Assembly: GCF_015477355.1 (NCBI RefSeq)
Contig: NZ_JADLRJ010000001.1
Coordinates: 1,116,001-1,180,000 of the forward strand
Length of the DNA stretch: 64,000 nucleotides
Reading direction: 5' to 3'
Source: Nocardia blacklockiae
GTDB lineage: Bacteria > Actinomycetota > Actinomycetes > Mycobacteriales > Mycobacteriaceae
Shown here piece by piece: positions 42,882-51,296 of this stretch. Under the pieces are notes generated by a model. That model saw only the letters and a list, made by a program, of their open reading frames with translations. It was not told the origin of the DNA and made no database searches. The position numbers were made by a program, and so were the translations under genes. Each line of letters opens with the position of its first letter. Positions within the stretch are counted from its first letter, which is position 1.

Positions 42882-44927
42882 TCAGTTGACGCAGGGGATG
42901 TCGGAGCCGATGCTCGTGGTGAGCGGTTTGCCGGAGTCCGGGGACGGTTCGCCGGTGCCGGTGGCGCCCGCGGCGGAGAGGCCCGAGGTCGCGGTCGAAC
43001 CGGAGCTGCCCGTGCCGCTGGTGCCGGAAGGCGTTGTGCCGCCGGTCAATTCCTCGGGCATGGCGAAATCGGCGCCGACGACGATCTTGACGTGGCCGGG
43101 CTGCACGTTCTTGGAGGGGGCGGCGGGCAGACCGCCGAGCAGGTCCGCGGCCTGGGTGGCGTCGGTGTCGGCGCCGGTGCCGTAGTAGACGACCGAGCTG
43201 GAGCCGTCGGTGTAGGCGGCGGCGTTGCCGACCTCGCCCTTGGTGAAGCCCTTGGCGGCCAGCGCCGTGGAGACCTTGCCCGCCATGCCGGTCGCGCCGC
43301 CGGAGTTGACGACGTCGACGGTGCTCGTCGGCGTGGTCGCGGGAGTGGTGGGCTGGGGCGCCTGCACGCCGAACGCGGCGCGCACGGTCTTCTTGATGGC
43401 GGCGGGGTCGACGATGTTGACCTCTTGGCCGTCGATGGTCTGGTACGCCTTGACCGGCAGGGTCTGGAATTCGATCGGGATGGAGCCGGCCTTGCCGAGG
43501 GTCTGCGCGAAGTCCAGCAGGTTCCAGCCCTCGGAGAGCACGATGTCCTCCTGGGCCGCGCTGACCAGCTGCTGGAGCTTGCCGACGTTGGTCAGGGTGC
43601 CGGAGTCCTTGAGCTGCTTGGCCACCGAGGTGAGGAACGCCTGCTGGCGGTGGGTGCGGTCGAGGTCGCCGTTCTGCAGTTCGTGGCGCTGGCGCACGAA
43701 CGACAGGGCGTTGGCGGCGTCGAGGTGCTGGGGGCCGGCGGGGAACACCGCGCCGGAGTAGTACTCGTCGTTGACCGGCGCGTTGAGGCACACGTCGACG
43801 CCGCCGAGGATGGTGGCGATGTCGTAGAACCCGACGAGCGAGACCTCGGCGAACCGGTTGATCGGCACGCCGGTGAGCTGCTTGACGGTCTGCACGATGG
43901 ATTCGCGGCCCGCCTCGCGGCCCTTGTGCTCGAGTTCGATCTTGTCCTTGACGCCCTGGTTCTCGAGTTTCTGTTCGGCGTAGGCCTTCTTCAGGCCGTA
44001 CGCCTCCTTGATCTTGGCGTGGTCGTAGCCGGGGATGCCGCTGACGGCGACGTAGTCGTCGCGCGGGATGGAGAAGGCGGTGACCTTCTTCAGATCCTTC
44101 GGAATGTGCACCAGGATCAGGGAATTGGCGTTGTAGCCGCCCTCGGTGCCGTCGCCGGCGTGCAGCTGGTCGAGGATGTTCTTGGGCAGGTCGTTGCCGT
44201 TCTGGTCCTTGCGGGTGTCCAGGCCGATCAGCAGGATGTTCAGGTCGCCGTCGAGGGCGGCGGCGTCCTCGGCGCTGATCACGTTGGAGCGGGTGAAACC
44301 CTGGTCGAGGCTGCGTTCGGTGTAATAGGCGAAACCGGTGCCCGAGACCACGATGACGGCGGTGGCGGCGGCGAGGAGCCGGCCGGCGATCTGCCCGGCG
44401 CGCTGGGCCTTGCTGGGACGGCGCTGGGCTCTGCGGGATCGGCGGCTGGGGGTGGCGGGGGCGTACTGCTCGGTGGGCAGGTTCGCCAGGTCGACCTCGT
44501 CGGCCTGGCTGCGCCGGGTGGTCGCGGCTGCCGCGCTCGCGCCGCCTTTCCCGCCGCGCCCGGCGGCCCTGCGCGTGGCCGCGGTGCCTGCCGGGCGTTC
44601 TCGCTCCTCGCTGCGCGAGCCTCGTTCCTCGCTGCGCCCGCGACGCGCTCGCGACCCCGTGGCGCGGCCGGGTTCTCGTGCGGCACTGCGGTTTACCGAG
44701 TCCGCGCGGGCGTCGCGGCCACCGCCCGGCGCGGCGTCGGCGCGCGCGGCGCGAGCGCTGCTCGACGGCGGGGAGTCAGCACGGCGGCGGGGGCTGTCGG
44801 GCTCGCGGCGTGCGGGGGCGCTGGCCCGTCCGGACCGATCGGGTGCGGCCGGCTGCTCGGGTCGTGCGTGGCGACCACCGGTTCGCGGGTCCGGCACCAC
44901 CGGGATCGGTTCGGTTTCGTCGTTCAT
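42882..44927 (-). CDS. LytR-CpsA-Psr (LCP) family wall-polymer ligase with LytR_C domain
   Basis: A 681-residue type II membrane protein. A long basic and Pro/Ala-rich cytoplasmic tail covers about 1-180, with a repeated RSEER unit. One membrane helix (LLAAATAVIVVSGTGFAYY) lies at about 183-202. The LCP domain spans about 225-480 (NILLIGLDTRK, FSIPRDDYVAVSG, INRFAEVSLVGFYDI, NALSFVRQRH). A LytR_C domain lies near 570-650 (VDVVNSGGATGMAGKVSTAL). LCP enzymes join arabinogalactan or other polymers to peptidoglycan in mycolata. The very long disordered tail is unusual and may bind partners or be a phosphorylation target. Confidence 0.9.
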   Translation of the reverse strand: MNDETEPIPVVPDPRTGGRHARPEQPAAPDRSGRASAPARREPDSPRRRADSPPSSSARAARADAAPGGGRDARADSVNRSAAREPGRATGSRARRGRSEERGSRSEERERPAGTAATRRAAGRGGKGGASAAAATTRRSQADEVDLANLPTEQYAPATPSRRSRRAQRRPSKAQRAGQIAGRLLAAATAVIVVSGTGFAYYTERSLDQGFTRSNVISAEDAAALDGDLNILLIGLDTRKDQNGNDLPKNILDQLHAGDGTEGGYNANSLILVHIPKDLKKVTAFSIPRDDYVAVSGIPGYDHAKIKEAYGLKKAYAEQKLENQGVKDKIELEHKGREAGRESIVQTVKQLTGVPINRFAEVSLVGFYDIATILGGVDVCLNAPVNDEYYSGAVFPAGPQHLDAANALSFVRQRHELQNGDLDRTHRQQAFLTSVAKQLKDSGTLTNVGKLQQLVSAAQEDIVLSEGWNLLDFAQTLGKAGSIPIEFQTLPVKAYQTIDGQEVNIVDPAAIKKTVRAAFGVQAPQPTTPATTPTSTVDVVNSGGATGMAGKVSTALAAKGFTKGEVGNAAAYTDGSSSVVYYGTGADTDATQAADLLGGLPAAPSKNVQPGHVKIVVGADFAMPEELTGGTTPSGTSGTGSSGSTATSGLSAAGATGTGEPSPDSGKPLTTSIGSDIPCVN

Positions 44928-45034
44928 CTCGCCGTACAGTTTCACACCATCGTGCTGTGGATACGCTGAGAAAGCGCTTCGTCGGTGGTGACATCCTGCC
45001 CGACCGGCGACCGTAATGCACAATCACCGGGCGG

Positions 45035-45748
45035 CTACCCGGCGGCGGGGTCGCCCAATCCCACCAGCGCGCACAAGCTGTCGAGCTGGCGTTCGAACAC
45101 CTCGGCCCGGTCGGAGAAGGTGTCGGCGCCGTACATGTCGAACACCTCGAAGCTGACCGCGCCGAACAGCCCGGTCCACAGCGACATGCCGCGCACCAGC
45201 ACCCGATCCGGCAGTGTCAGGCCGAATTCCGCGCGAATGCGGGTCAGATCGGCTGCCAGCACGGGTGATACGGGCGTCGCGGCGGCGGGCTCGGTGAGAA
45301 GCCCTGCGCGGTGGGCGTTTTCGAGTACGGTCAGCAGGGCGCCGACGACGCGCACGCCCGGGGCGACGGTCTGTTCGGCGGGCGCGTGGTAGCCGGGCAC
45401 GGGGGTGCCGAACAGCAGTCCGTAGCCGGCCGGTTCGGCCAGCGCCCACTCGCGCACCGCGCGCCCGATCACCCGCAGCCGCTCGGCCGGGTCGTCGGGC
45501 GCCTCGGCGAGCGCGGCGTCGACGGCGTCGGCCAGTTCGGTGTAGCCGTCGACGACGAGCAGGGTCAGCAGTTCGTCGCGGCTGCGGACGTAGCGGTAGA
45601 CCGCCGAGGAGACGACGCCGAGATCGCGGGCCACCGCGCGCAGCGACAGCGCGGCCGCGCCGTGCACGGCCAGGTGTTCGCGCCCGATGCGGACGATGTC
45701 TTCCATGGTGCGGGCGCGAGCCCGCGCCCGGGGGGTCGTGGCGGCCAT
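45035..45748 (-). CDS. TetR-family repressor divergent from choD
   Basis: A 237-residue regulator starting at the ATG at 45748 (MAATTPRARARARTMED). The HTH is at about 33-65 (LSLRAVARDLGVVSSAVYRYVRSRDELLTLLV). The WHG-type C-terminal domain has RGMSLWTGLFGAVSFEVFDMYG. A perfect CGAGATC-ACC-GATCTCG dyad lies in the 177-bp divergent gap, so it probably controls itself and the GMC oxidoreductase gene. The effector is unknown; a sterol or lipid is plausible from the neighbour. Confidence 0.84.
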   Translation of the reverse strand: MAATTPRARARARTMEDIVRIGREHLAVHGAAALSLRAVARDLGVVSSAVYRYVRSRDELLTLLVVDGYTELADAVDAALAEAPDDPAERLRVIGRAVREWALAEPAGYGLLFGTPVPGYHAPAEQTVAPGVRVVGALLTVLENAHRAGLLTEPAAATPVSPVLAADLTRIRAEFGLTLPDRVLVRGMSLWTGLFGAVSFEVFDMYGADTFSDRAEVFERQLDSLCALVGLGDPAAG

Positions 45749-45785
45749 GGGTCCACCATGCCATATCGAGAGCAGTGCATACACA

Positions 45786-45802
45786 CGAGATCACCGATCT
45801 CG
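45786..45802. promoter_or_regulatory. TetR-type operator CGAGATC-ACC-GATCTCG
   Basis: Perfect 7-bp arms around three bases in the gap between tetR (45748) and the ChoD-like gene (45926), nearer the tetR side. A more AT-rich stretch at about 45863-45900 nearer choD may hold the promoter. Confidence 0.6.
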
Positions 45803-45925
45803 ACTACAGGAAGGCGATTGCGCTGGTGAGCGCTTCGGGCAGTTAAGAGATACCGCGCGACACATGTAATGTACTCGGTAGTAACGTTAGGAACGTCACA
45901 GGCGACACCGAGCAAGGAGCTTCAG

Positions 45926-47641
45926 ATGGCCCAGCCCGACACCGATTTCGACGTGCTCATCGTGGGCTCCGGTTTCGGCGGCAGCGTCACCGCGCTGCGA
46001 CTGGTGGAGAAGGGCTACCGGGTCGGTGTGCTGGAGGCCGGGCGGCGCTTCGCCGACGAGGAGTTGCCCGAGACCAGCTGGGACCTCCGCAAATTCCTGT
46101 GGGCGCCGAAACTGGGCTGCTACGGCATCCAGCGCATCCACCTGCTGCGCGATGTGCTGATCCTGGGCGGCGCGGGCGTGGGCGGCGGGTCGCTCAACTA
46201 CGCCAACACCCTCTACGTGCCGCCGGAGCCGTTCTTCCGCGACGCGCAGTGGCGCGACATCACCGACTGGCGCGCGGAACTCACGCCCTACTACGAGCAG
46301 GCCACCAAGATGCTCGGCGTGGTGCGCAATCCGCACATCACCCCGGCCGACGAGGTGTTCCGGCAGGTGGCCGAGGACATGGGCGTGGGCGACACGTTCG
46401 TGCAGACCCCGGTCGGGGTGTTCTTCGACGAGCCCGGCAAGCGCGTGGCCGACCCGTATTTCGGCGGTGTCGGCCCGGACCGCACCGGCTGCCTCGAATG
46501 CGGCGAGTGCATGACCGGCTGCCGGCACGGCGCGAAGAACACGCTGGTGAAGAACTACCTGTATCTGGCCGAACAGGCCGGGGCGCAGGTGATTCCGCTG
46601 ACCACGGTGACAGCGGTGCGGCCGCTGGCGGGCGGGTCGTGGCAGGTCGACACCGAGCGCACCGGCGCCTGGTGGCGCAAGTCGCCGCGCTCGTTCACCG
46701 CCGGGCACGTGGTGCTCGCCGCCGGCACCCGCGGCACCCAGCAGCTGCTGTTCGCCATGCGCGACAAGGGCATTCTGCCCGGGCTGTCGCCGCGGCTGGG
46801 CGAGCTGACCCGCACCAATTCCGAGTCGATCGTCGGCGCCGCGACCCGCACGGTCGATCCCGAGCGCGACTTCACCCGCGGCGTGGCGATCACCTCCTCG
46901 ATCCATCCCACCCCCGACACCCACATCGAGCCGGTGCGCTACGGCAAGGGCTCCAACGCGATGGGGTTGCTGCAGACGCTGATGGTCGACGGCGGCGGGC
47001 GGGTGCCGCGCTGGCTGCGGTTCCTGCTCGAGGTGCTGCGCCATCCGCTGTTGCTGCTGTCGATGCTGCGGGTGAAGAACTGGAGCGAGCGCACCGTCAT
47101 CTCCCTGGTGATGCAGCACCTGGACAATTCGATCACCACCTACACCAAGCGCGGGCTGTTCGGGCGCAAGCTGACCTCGAAACAGGGCCACGGCCAACCC
47201 AATCCGACCTGGATTCCCGCCGGCAACGACGTGACCCGGCGGGTGGCGGAGAAGATCGGCGGCATCGCCGGGGGCACCTGGGGCGAGGTGTTCAACATTC
47301 CGCTGACCGCGCACTTCCTCGGCGGCGCGGTGATCGGCGCCGACGCCGAGCACGGCGTGATCGACCCGTATCACCGGGTGCACGGGTATCCGACGCTCAG
47401 CGTGGTGGACGGTGCGGCGGTGTCGGCGAATCTGGGTGTCAATCCGTCGCTGACCATCACCGCGCAGGCCGAGCGGGCGGCCGCGTTGTGGCCGAACAAG
47501 GGCGAGAACGACACCCGGCCGCCGCAGGGCAGCCCCTACGAGCGGGTCGCGCCGGTGGCCCCGCACCATCCGGTCGTGCCCGCCGGGGCACCGGCGGCGC
47601 TGGTGCTGCCGATCGTGGAGATCCGCCGCGACACCGCGTGA
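45926..47641 (+). CDS. choD: ChoD-type GMC flavin oxidoreductase (putative cholesterol oxidase)
   Basis: A 571-residue FAD enzyme resembling mycobacterial ChoD (Rv3409c). The FAD motif VGSGFGGS is at the N-terminus, followed by GGAGVGGGSLNYANTLYVPP. The family-specific Cys cluster CLECGECMTGCRHGAKNT lies near 190. The C-terminal GMC part has HFLGGAVIG, GYPTLSVVDGAAVSANLGVNPSLTI. The ATG follows AAGGAGCTTCAG. True cholesterol oxidase activity of ChoD is disputed; related enzymes may act on other sterols or lipids. It is divergent from a TetR regulator, so it is probably inducible. Confidence 0.88.
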   Translation: MAQPDTDFDVLIVGSGFGGSVTALRLVEKGYRVGVLEAGRRFADEELPETSWDLRKFLWAPKLGCYGIQRIHLLRDVLILGGAGVGGGSLNYANTLYVPPEPFFRDAQWRDITDWRAELTPYYEQATKMLGVVRNPHITPADEVFRQVAEDMGVGDTFVQTPVGVFFDEPGKRVADPYFGGVGPDRTGCLECGECMTGCRHGAKNTLVKNYLYLAEQAGAQVIPLTTVTAVRPLAGGSWQVDTERTGAWWRKSPRSFTAGHVVLAAGTRGTQQLLFAMRDKGILPGLSPRLGELTRTNSESIVGAATRTVDPERDFTRGVAITSSIHPTPDTHIEPVRYGKGSNAMGLLQTLMVDGGGRVPRWLRFLLEVLRHPLLLLSMLRVKNWSERTVISLVMQHLDNSITTYTKRGLFGRKLTSKQGHGQPNPTWIPAGNDVTRRVAEKIGGIAGGTWGEVFNIPLTAHFLGGAVIGADAEHGVIDPYHRVHGYPTLSVVDGAAVSANLGVNPSLTITAQAERAAALWPNKGENDTRPPQGSPYERVAPVAPHHPVVPAGAPAALVLPIVEIRRDTA

Positions 47642-47747
47642 GCCGCTGCCGCGGGCGAGATCGCGCCCGCGACTGGCCACCGCGCCATTTTGCATCGACT
47701 GCAATACCGCATCGGATGCTGTTCGGCGGCAACGCTTTACGGCTCGA

Positions 47748-48641
47748 TCACGCCAGCGCGCGGCGCAGCACGGCGGCGAGTTCGCCGATCTGGCGCTGCG
47801 AGATCTCGGCGGACAGGATCGCCTGGGAGCCGTGGAAGGTGCCGGGCCACTGGTGTAGTTCGACCGGCACACCGGCGTGCAGCAGGCGCACCGCGTAGTC
47901 GATGTTCTCGTCGCGGTTGGGGTCGAATTCGGCGCTGGCGATGTAGGCGGGCGGCAGTCCGGACAGGTCGGTGGCGCGCGCCGGTGCGGCGTAGGCGGTG
48001 GCGGGCGCGCCGCCGAGGTAGTGGCCCCACAGCGCGGTGACCTTGGCGCGGTTCATCCACGGGGTGTCGGTGAACGTTCGGGCCGACCAGGACCGCTGAG
48101 CGTCGTCGAGGCAGGGCTGGTTGAGCAGTTGGAAGCACAGGGCGGGGCCGCCTTCGTCGCGGGCGCGCAGCGCTACGCCGGTGGCGAGTCCCGCGCCGGC
48201 GCTGTGCCCGCCGACGGCGAGGCGGGCGGGGTCGAAGCCGAGTTCGGCGGCGTGGTCGGCGGCCCAGGTGAGGACCGCGTAGACGTCGTCGAAGGCGGCG
48301 GGGAACGGATGTTCCGGGGCGAGGCGGTAATCCACGGAGATCACGACCGCGCCGGCGGCCTCGGCGATGCGGGTGGCCCACGGGTGCTCGGTGTCCAGGT
48401 CGCCCATCACGAAGCCGCCGCCGTGCAGCCAGATGATCGCGCCCTGGGCGTGCTGGGGGCGGTAGACGCGCACCGGGACGGCGGGATCTGCTGGGACGGT
48501 GTGGTTTTCGACTTCGAGGCCGGGCACGTCGGGTACCGGGATGGCCGCGCCGAGGGCGGCGAAGTTCGCGCGGGCGACGACCGGGTCGGTGAGTTCGGCC
48601 TTGGGGAACAGGGCGAGGAAGGCTTCGAGTTCGGGATCCAT
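47748..48641 (-). CDS. Hormone-sensitive-lipase-family esterase
   Basis: A 297-residue alpha/beta hydrolase of the HSL (bacterial family IV) group. The oxyanion motif HGGGFVMGD lies near residue 75, the nucleophile in GGHSAGAG near 145, Asp in EFDPNRDENIDYA and His in GTFHGSQ. There is no signal peptide. The ATG at 48641 (MDPELEAFL) is typical; an ATG nine bases upstream is an alternative. It hydrolyses short to medium acyl esters. It is divergent from the PucR-type regulator at 48737, which may control it. Confidence 0.88.
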   Translation of the reverse strand: MDPELEAFLALFPKAELTDPVVARANFAALGAAIPVPDVPGLEVENHTVPADPAVPVRVYRPQHAQGAIIWLHGGGFVMGDLDTEHPWATRIAEAAGAVVISVDYRLAPEHPFPAAFDDVYAVLTWAADHAAELGFDPARLAVGGHSAGAGLATGVALRARDEGGPALCFQLLNQPCLDDAQRSWSARTFTDTPWMNRAKVTALWGHYLGGAPATAYAAPARATDLSGLPPAYIASAEFDPNRDENIDYAVRLLHAGVPVELHQWPGTFHGSQAILSAEISQRQIGELAAVLRRALA

Positions 48642-48736
48642 GACGATCATCCTCACAGCGCCGCCCGTCGCGGTCATCCGCCATTCGTCGCTCATCGGGC
48701 CTGGTTCACGCGCCGTCCGGCGCATAGGGTGCCGGT

Positions 48737-49789
48737 ATGGAGGCGTTGGTAGAGCGGCTGTCGCAGTTGGACGCGCAAGCCGGGGGCGCGCTGCGGGTCG
48801 TGCAGTTCTACGACACGCTGATGCGGCGGCGGGTGGATCTGGCCGGCCTGGCGCGCGCGTCGGCGGGGCTGGCCGAATGTGTTGCGGGACTGCGGCTGCA
48901 CGGCACGGGCCGGGTGCTGCGGGCGGGACCCGACGGCCGGGCCGCGGCCGGCGACGCGGCGCGGGAGTCGTCGGCGGTGGCGGTCACCCTCGACGACGAG
49001 GAGATCGGGACGGTGTGGCTGGAGCGTCCCGGTGCGCCGCGCGGACTCGACGAGTTGCTGCTGGAACGGTTCGCGCTGGCGGTGGCGGCGGTCGTGGAGC
49101 GCTACGGCCCGGCCCGCACCACGATGGCCGATCCGGCGCTGGTCGAGTTGGTGATCAGCGCCGACGGGGACGACGCGGCGCGGGCGCGGGCGTTGCGGCT
49201 GCTCGGTTTCGCCGCCGACCTGCCGGTGCGGGTGGCCGCGGTGCGGTCGGCGCTGCCGCTGGACCGGATCGGCGCGCTGATCTGCCCGGCGCGGCCGGTG
49301 AAGGCCGCGCCGGTCGGCGGCGTGGGGGTCGTGCTGGCCACGACCGTGGATCCGGCCGCGTTCCCGGCGGGAGTGCGCGCGGGACTGGGCGCGCCCGGCA
49401 GTCCCGACCGGTCCTGGCGCGAGGCCCGCACCGCGCTGCGCTTCGCCACCGCGCGCCGCCCCGTCGTCGCCCACGCCGAGCTGGGCGGTCTGGCCCTGCT
49501 CGCCCGGCTCGACCCGGAGGCTTTGCGCGACAACCCCGATGTCGCCGCCGTGGCCCGATTGTCGTGCGGCGCAGAGGATCTGGACACCCTCGACGCCTAC
49601 TGCGACACCGGTTCACTGCGCCGCGCCGCCGAGCTGCTGCACCTGCACCACAGCAGCGTCGCCCGCCGCCTCGATCAGCTGGGCAAGGCCCTGGCCATCG
49701 ACCTCACCTCCCCTACCGGCCTGCTGCGCGCCCGCCTCGCGCTCACGGCGTGGCGGTTGCTGGCGGACGTGCCGCAGGGGCTCGGCTGA
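48737..49789 (+). CDS. PucR/CdaR-type helix-turn-helix regulator
   Basis: A 350-residue regulator. The C-terminal PucR-family HTH reads LDTLDAYCDTGSLRRAAELLHLHHSSVARRLDQLGKAL at about 293-330. The N-terminal part may be GAF-like (a sensor), with AVAVTLDDEEIGTVWLERPG. The middle region resembles the GGDEF-like linker of this family. It is divergent from the lipase gene by 95 bp, so it likely activates that gene. It is convergent with the AraC-type gene. Confidence 0.8.
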   Translation: MEALVERLSQLDAQAGGALRVVQFYDTLMRRRVDLAGLARASAGLAECVAGLRLHGTGRVLRAGPDGRAAAGDAARESSAVAVTLDDEEIGTVWLERPGAPRGLDELLLERFALAVAAVVERYGPARTTMADPALVELVISADGDDAARARALRLLGFAADLPVRVAAVRSALPLDRIGALICPARPVKAAPVGGVGVVLATTVDPAAFPAGVRAGLGAPGSPDRSWREARTALRFATARRPVVAHAELGGLALLARLDPEALRDNPDVAAVARLSCGAEDLDTLDAYCDTGSLRRAAELLHLHHSSVARRLDQLGKALAIDLTSPTGLLRARLALTAWRLLADVPQGLG

Positions 49790-49806
49790 ATCGCGGCGCG
49801 GGCGGG

Positions 49807-50676
49807 TCACGCCGGTTCGATGGGCAGCCACAGTTCGCAAGTGGCGGTGGTGAATTCGGCCGTGTGGTCGAGGACCGCGACGAGCGAGGGACCCGGGCGC
49901 AGCCGCCAGGGGTTGGCGGGGAACCATTCGGTGGCGGTGGCGGCCCAGGCGTCCTGCAGGGTCTGCGGGTAAGGACCGGCGGTGCGGAAGACCGCCCAGC
50001 GGCCCGCCGGGACGTCGATGGCGTCGAGGCCGTCGGGGACCGGGGTGTCGCCGGTGACCGCGACGCCGTGCAGGTAGGTCAGTTCGCTCCCCTCGGTGGC
50101 GTCGGGGTCGAGGTCGTCGCAGACCTGCAGCAGCCCGGCGGGCTCGGTGTCGGACAACGATTTCAGCCGCAGGTGTTCCTCCTGGGGCAGGGCGGCGATG
50201 TGCTGCTGGATGTGGGGGTTGATGCCGCTGTGGATGAGCGGGACGCGGGTGGCGTGGCCGACGAGCCGGAAGGCGGGGCGGTCGGCGATGCGGGTGTCCA
50301 TGGGGGTGTTCCCTTCGACGGTCAGGCGGAACCTGAGTTGCGGTTGGCTGCGAAGGGGGCCGCCGTCGCGGCGGACGTCGCTGGGACGGGCGCCGTGCAC
50401 GGCGCGGAACGCCCGGCCGAAGGCCTCGGTCGAGCCGTATCCGTGCCGCACGGCGATGCTCAGCAGATCGTCCCGGTCGCGGACCAGGTCGGCGGCGGCG
50501 ACCGTCATGCGACGCCGCCGGATGTACTCCGACAGCGGCATGCCCGCCAGCGACGAGAACATCCGCCGCAGATGGTATTCGGTCGTGCCGAGCGTCCTGG
50601 CCGCCGCGGCGACATCGAACTCCTCGGTGAGGTGCTCTTCGATCAGATCGACGAGCCGGTTGAGTGCCGAGATCAT
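49807..50676 (-). CDS. AraC-family regulator with GyrI-like effector domain (Rob-like)
   Basis: A 289-residue protein. Two AraC HTH motifs occupy about 1-110 (DVAAAARTLGTTEYHLRRMFSSLAGMPLSEYIRRRRM and LLSIAVRHGYGSTEAFGRAFRAVHG). A GyrI-like/Bacterial effector domain fills about 130-289 (FRLVGHATRVPL, DVPAGRWAVFRTAGPYPQTLQDAW, CELWLPIEPA). Such proteins sense small molecules and regulate drug or stress responses. The ATG at 50676 follows GGGAGG. The target is unknown. Confidence 0.87.
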   Translation of the reverse strand: MISALNRLVDLIEEHLTEEFDVAAAARTLGTTEYHLRRMFSSLAGMPLSEYIRRRRMTVAAADLVRDRDDLLSIAVRHGYGSTEAFGRAFRAVHGARPSDVRRDGGPLRSQPQLRFRLTVEGNTPMDTRIADRPAFRLVGHATRVPLIHSGINPHIQQHIAALPQEEHLRLKSLSDTEPAGLLQVCDDLDPDATEGSELTYLHGVAVTGDTPVPDGLDAIDVPAGRWAVFRTAGPYPQTLQDAWAATATEWFPANPWRLRPGPSLVAVLDHTAEFTTATCELWLPIEPA

Positions 50677-50781
50677 CGGGCCTCCCTTCCCTGTCCACCC
50701 TGGCCGAGGACACCCCGCCCGCACCCGACCGTTACGGTCCGATTCGATCATCGGTTGCGGCGCGGGCGGCAGGCCCGTGAC

Positions 50782-51261
50782 TCAGTGCGCGGAGATGTGC
50801 GCGAAACCCATGGGGGAGGTGGGTGGCGGGGTGGTGGAGACGGGGGCGCGGAATTCCTGCAGGGCGGGCAGGACGTCGACGTGGCGGGCGGCGTAGCAGC
50901 GCACCTGCGGCAGGGCGTGGCCGACCTCGCTGCGTTCGAGGGGTTCGGCGTCGAGGTAGCCGACGGCGGTGAGGTCAAGGTGCAGGCGGTCGGCGATGCG
51001 GGCGATGGCGGCGGATTTGCGGCCCCAGCCGACCTCGACCGAGGCGAACGCCGAGTGCAGGCCGTGCCGGTGCAGTTTCTCACTGGTCCACGCCCATTCG
51101 CCGCGGCTGGCGACCGCGTGCAGCACACCGCGGCGGGCCAGGGTGCGCAGCGCGCGCACCGCGTCGGGCCGCAGCGTCCCGCTCGTGGAGTCGCACACCA
51201 CGCCGTCCCACAGCGTGTTGTCCAGTTCCCACACAAGGCATTTCACAGCCGGTGATGTCAT
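50782..51261 (-). CDS. FkbH/HAD-like protein with altered catalytic motifs
   Basis: A 159-residue HAD-fold protein starting at the ATG at 51261. Motif I is VWELDNTLWDG where active relatives have DLDNTLW: the nucleophile Asp is Glu (codon GAA). Motif II Ser is in AVASRGEW, Lys in GWGRKSAA. Motif IV reads YLDAEPLER, where DD is expected. Two catalytic positions are therefore changed, so phosphatase activity is doubtful; a binding or regulatory role is possible. The gene lies 35 bp downstream of a TerD-family gene on the same strand, a possible operon. Confidence 0.75.
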   Translation of the reverse strand: MTSPAVKCLVWELDNTLWDGVVCDSTSGTLRPDAVRALRTLARRGVLHAVASRGEWAWTSEKLHRHGLHSAFASVEVGWGRKSAAIARIADRLHLDLTAVGYLDAEPLERSEVGHALPQVRCYAARHVDVLPALQEFRAPVSTTPPPTSPMGFAHISAH

Positions 51262-51296
51262 CTCGCCCCTACGCTCTCGTGTTCCCGGCACAGCGT

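Noticed and set aside
42199-43791. LexA-like protein with a 312-residue N-terminal extension
   Set aside because: The extension is antisense-like low-complexity sequence inside the LCP gene; the GTG at 42855 gives a normal LexA length.
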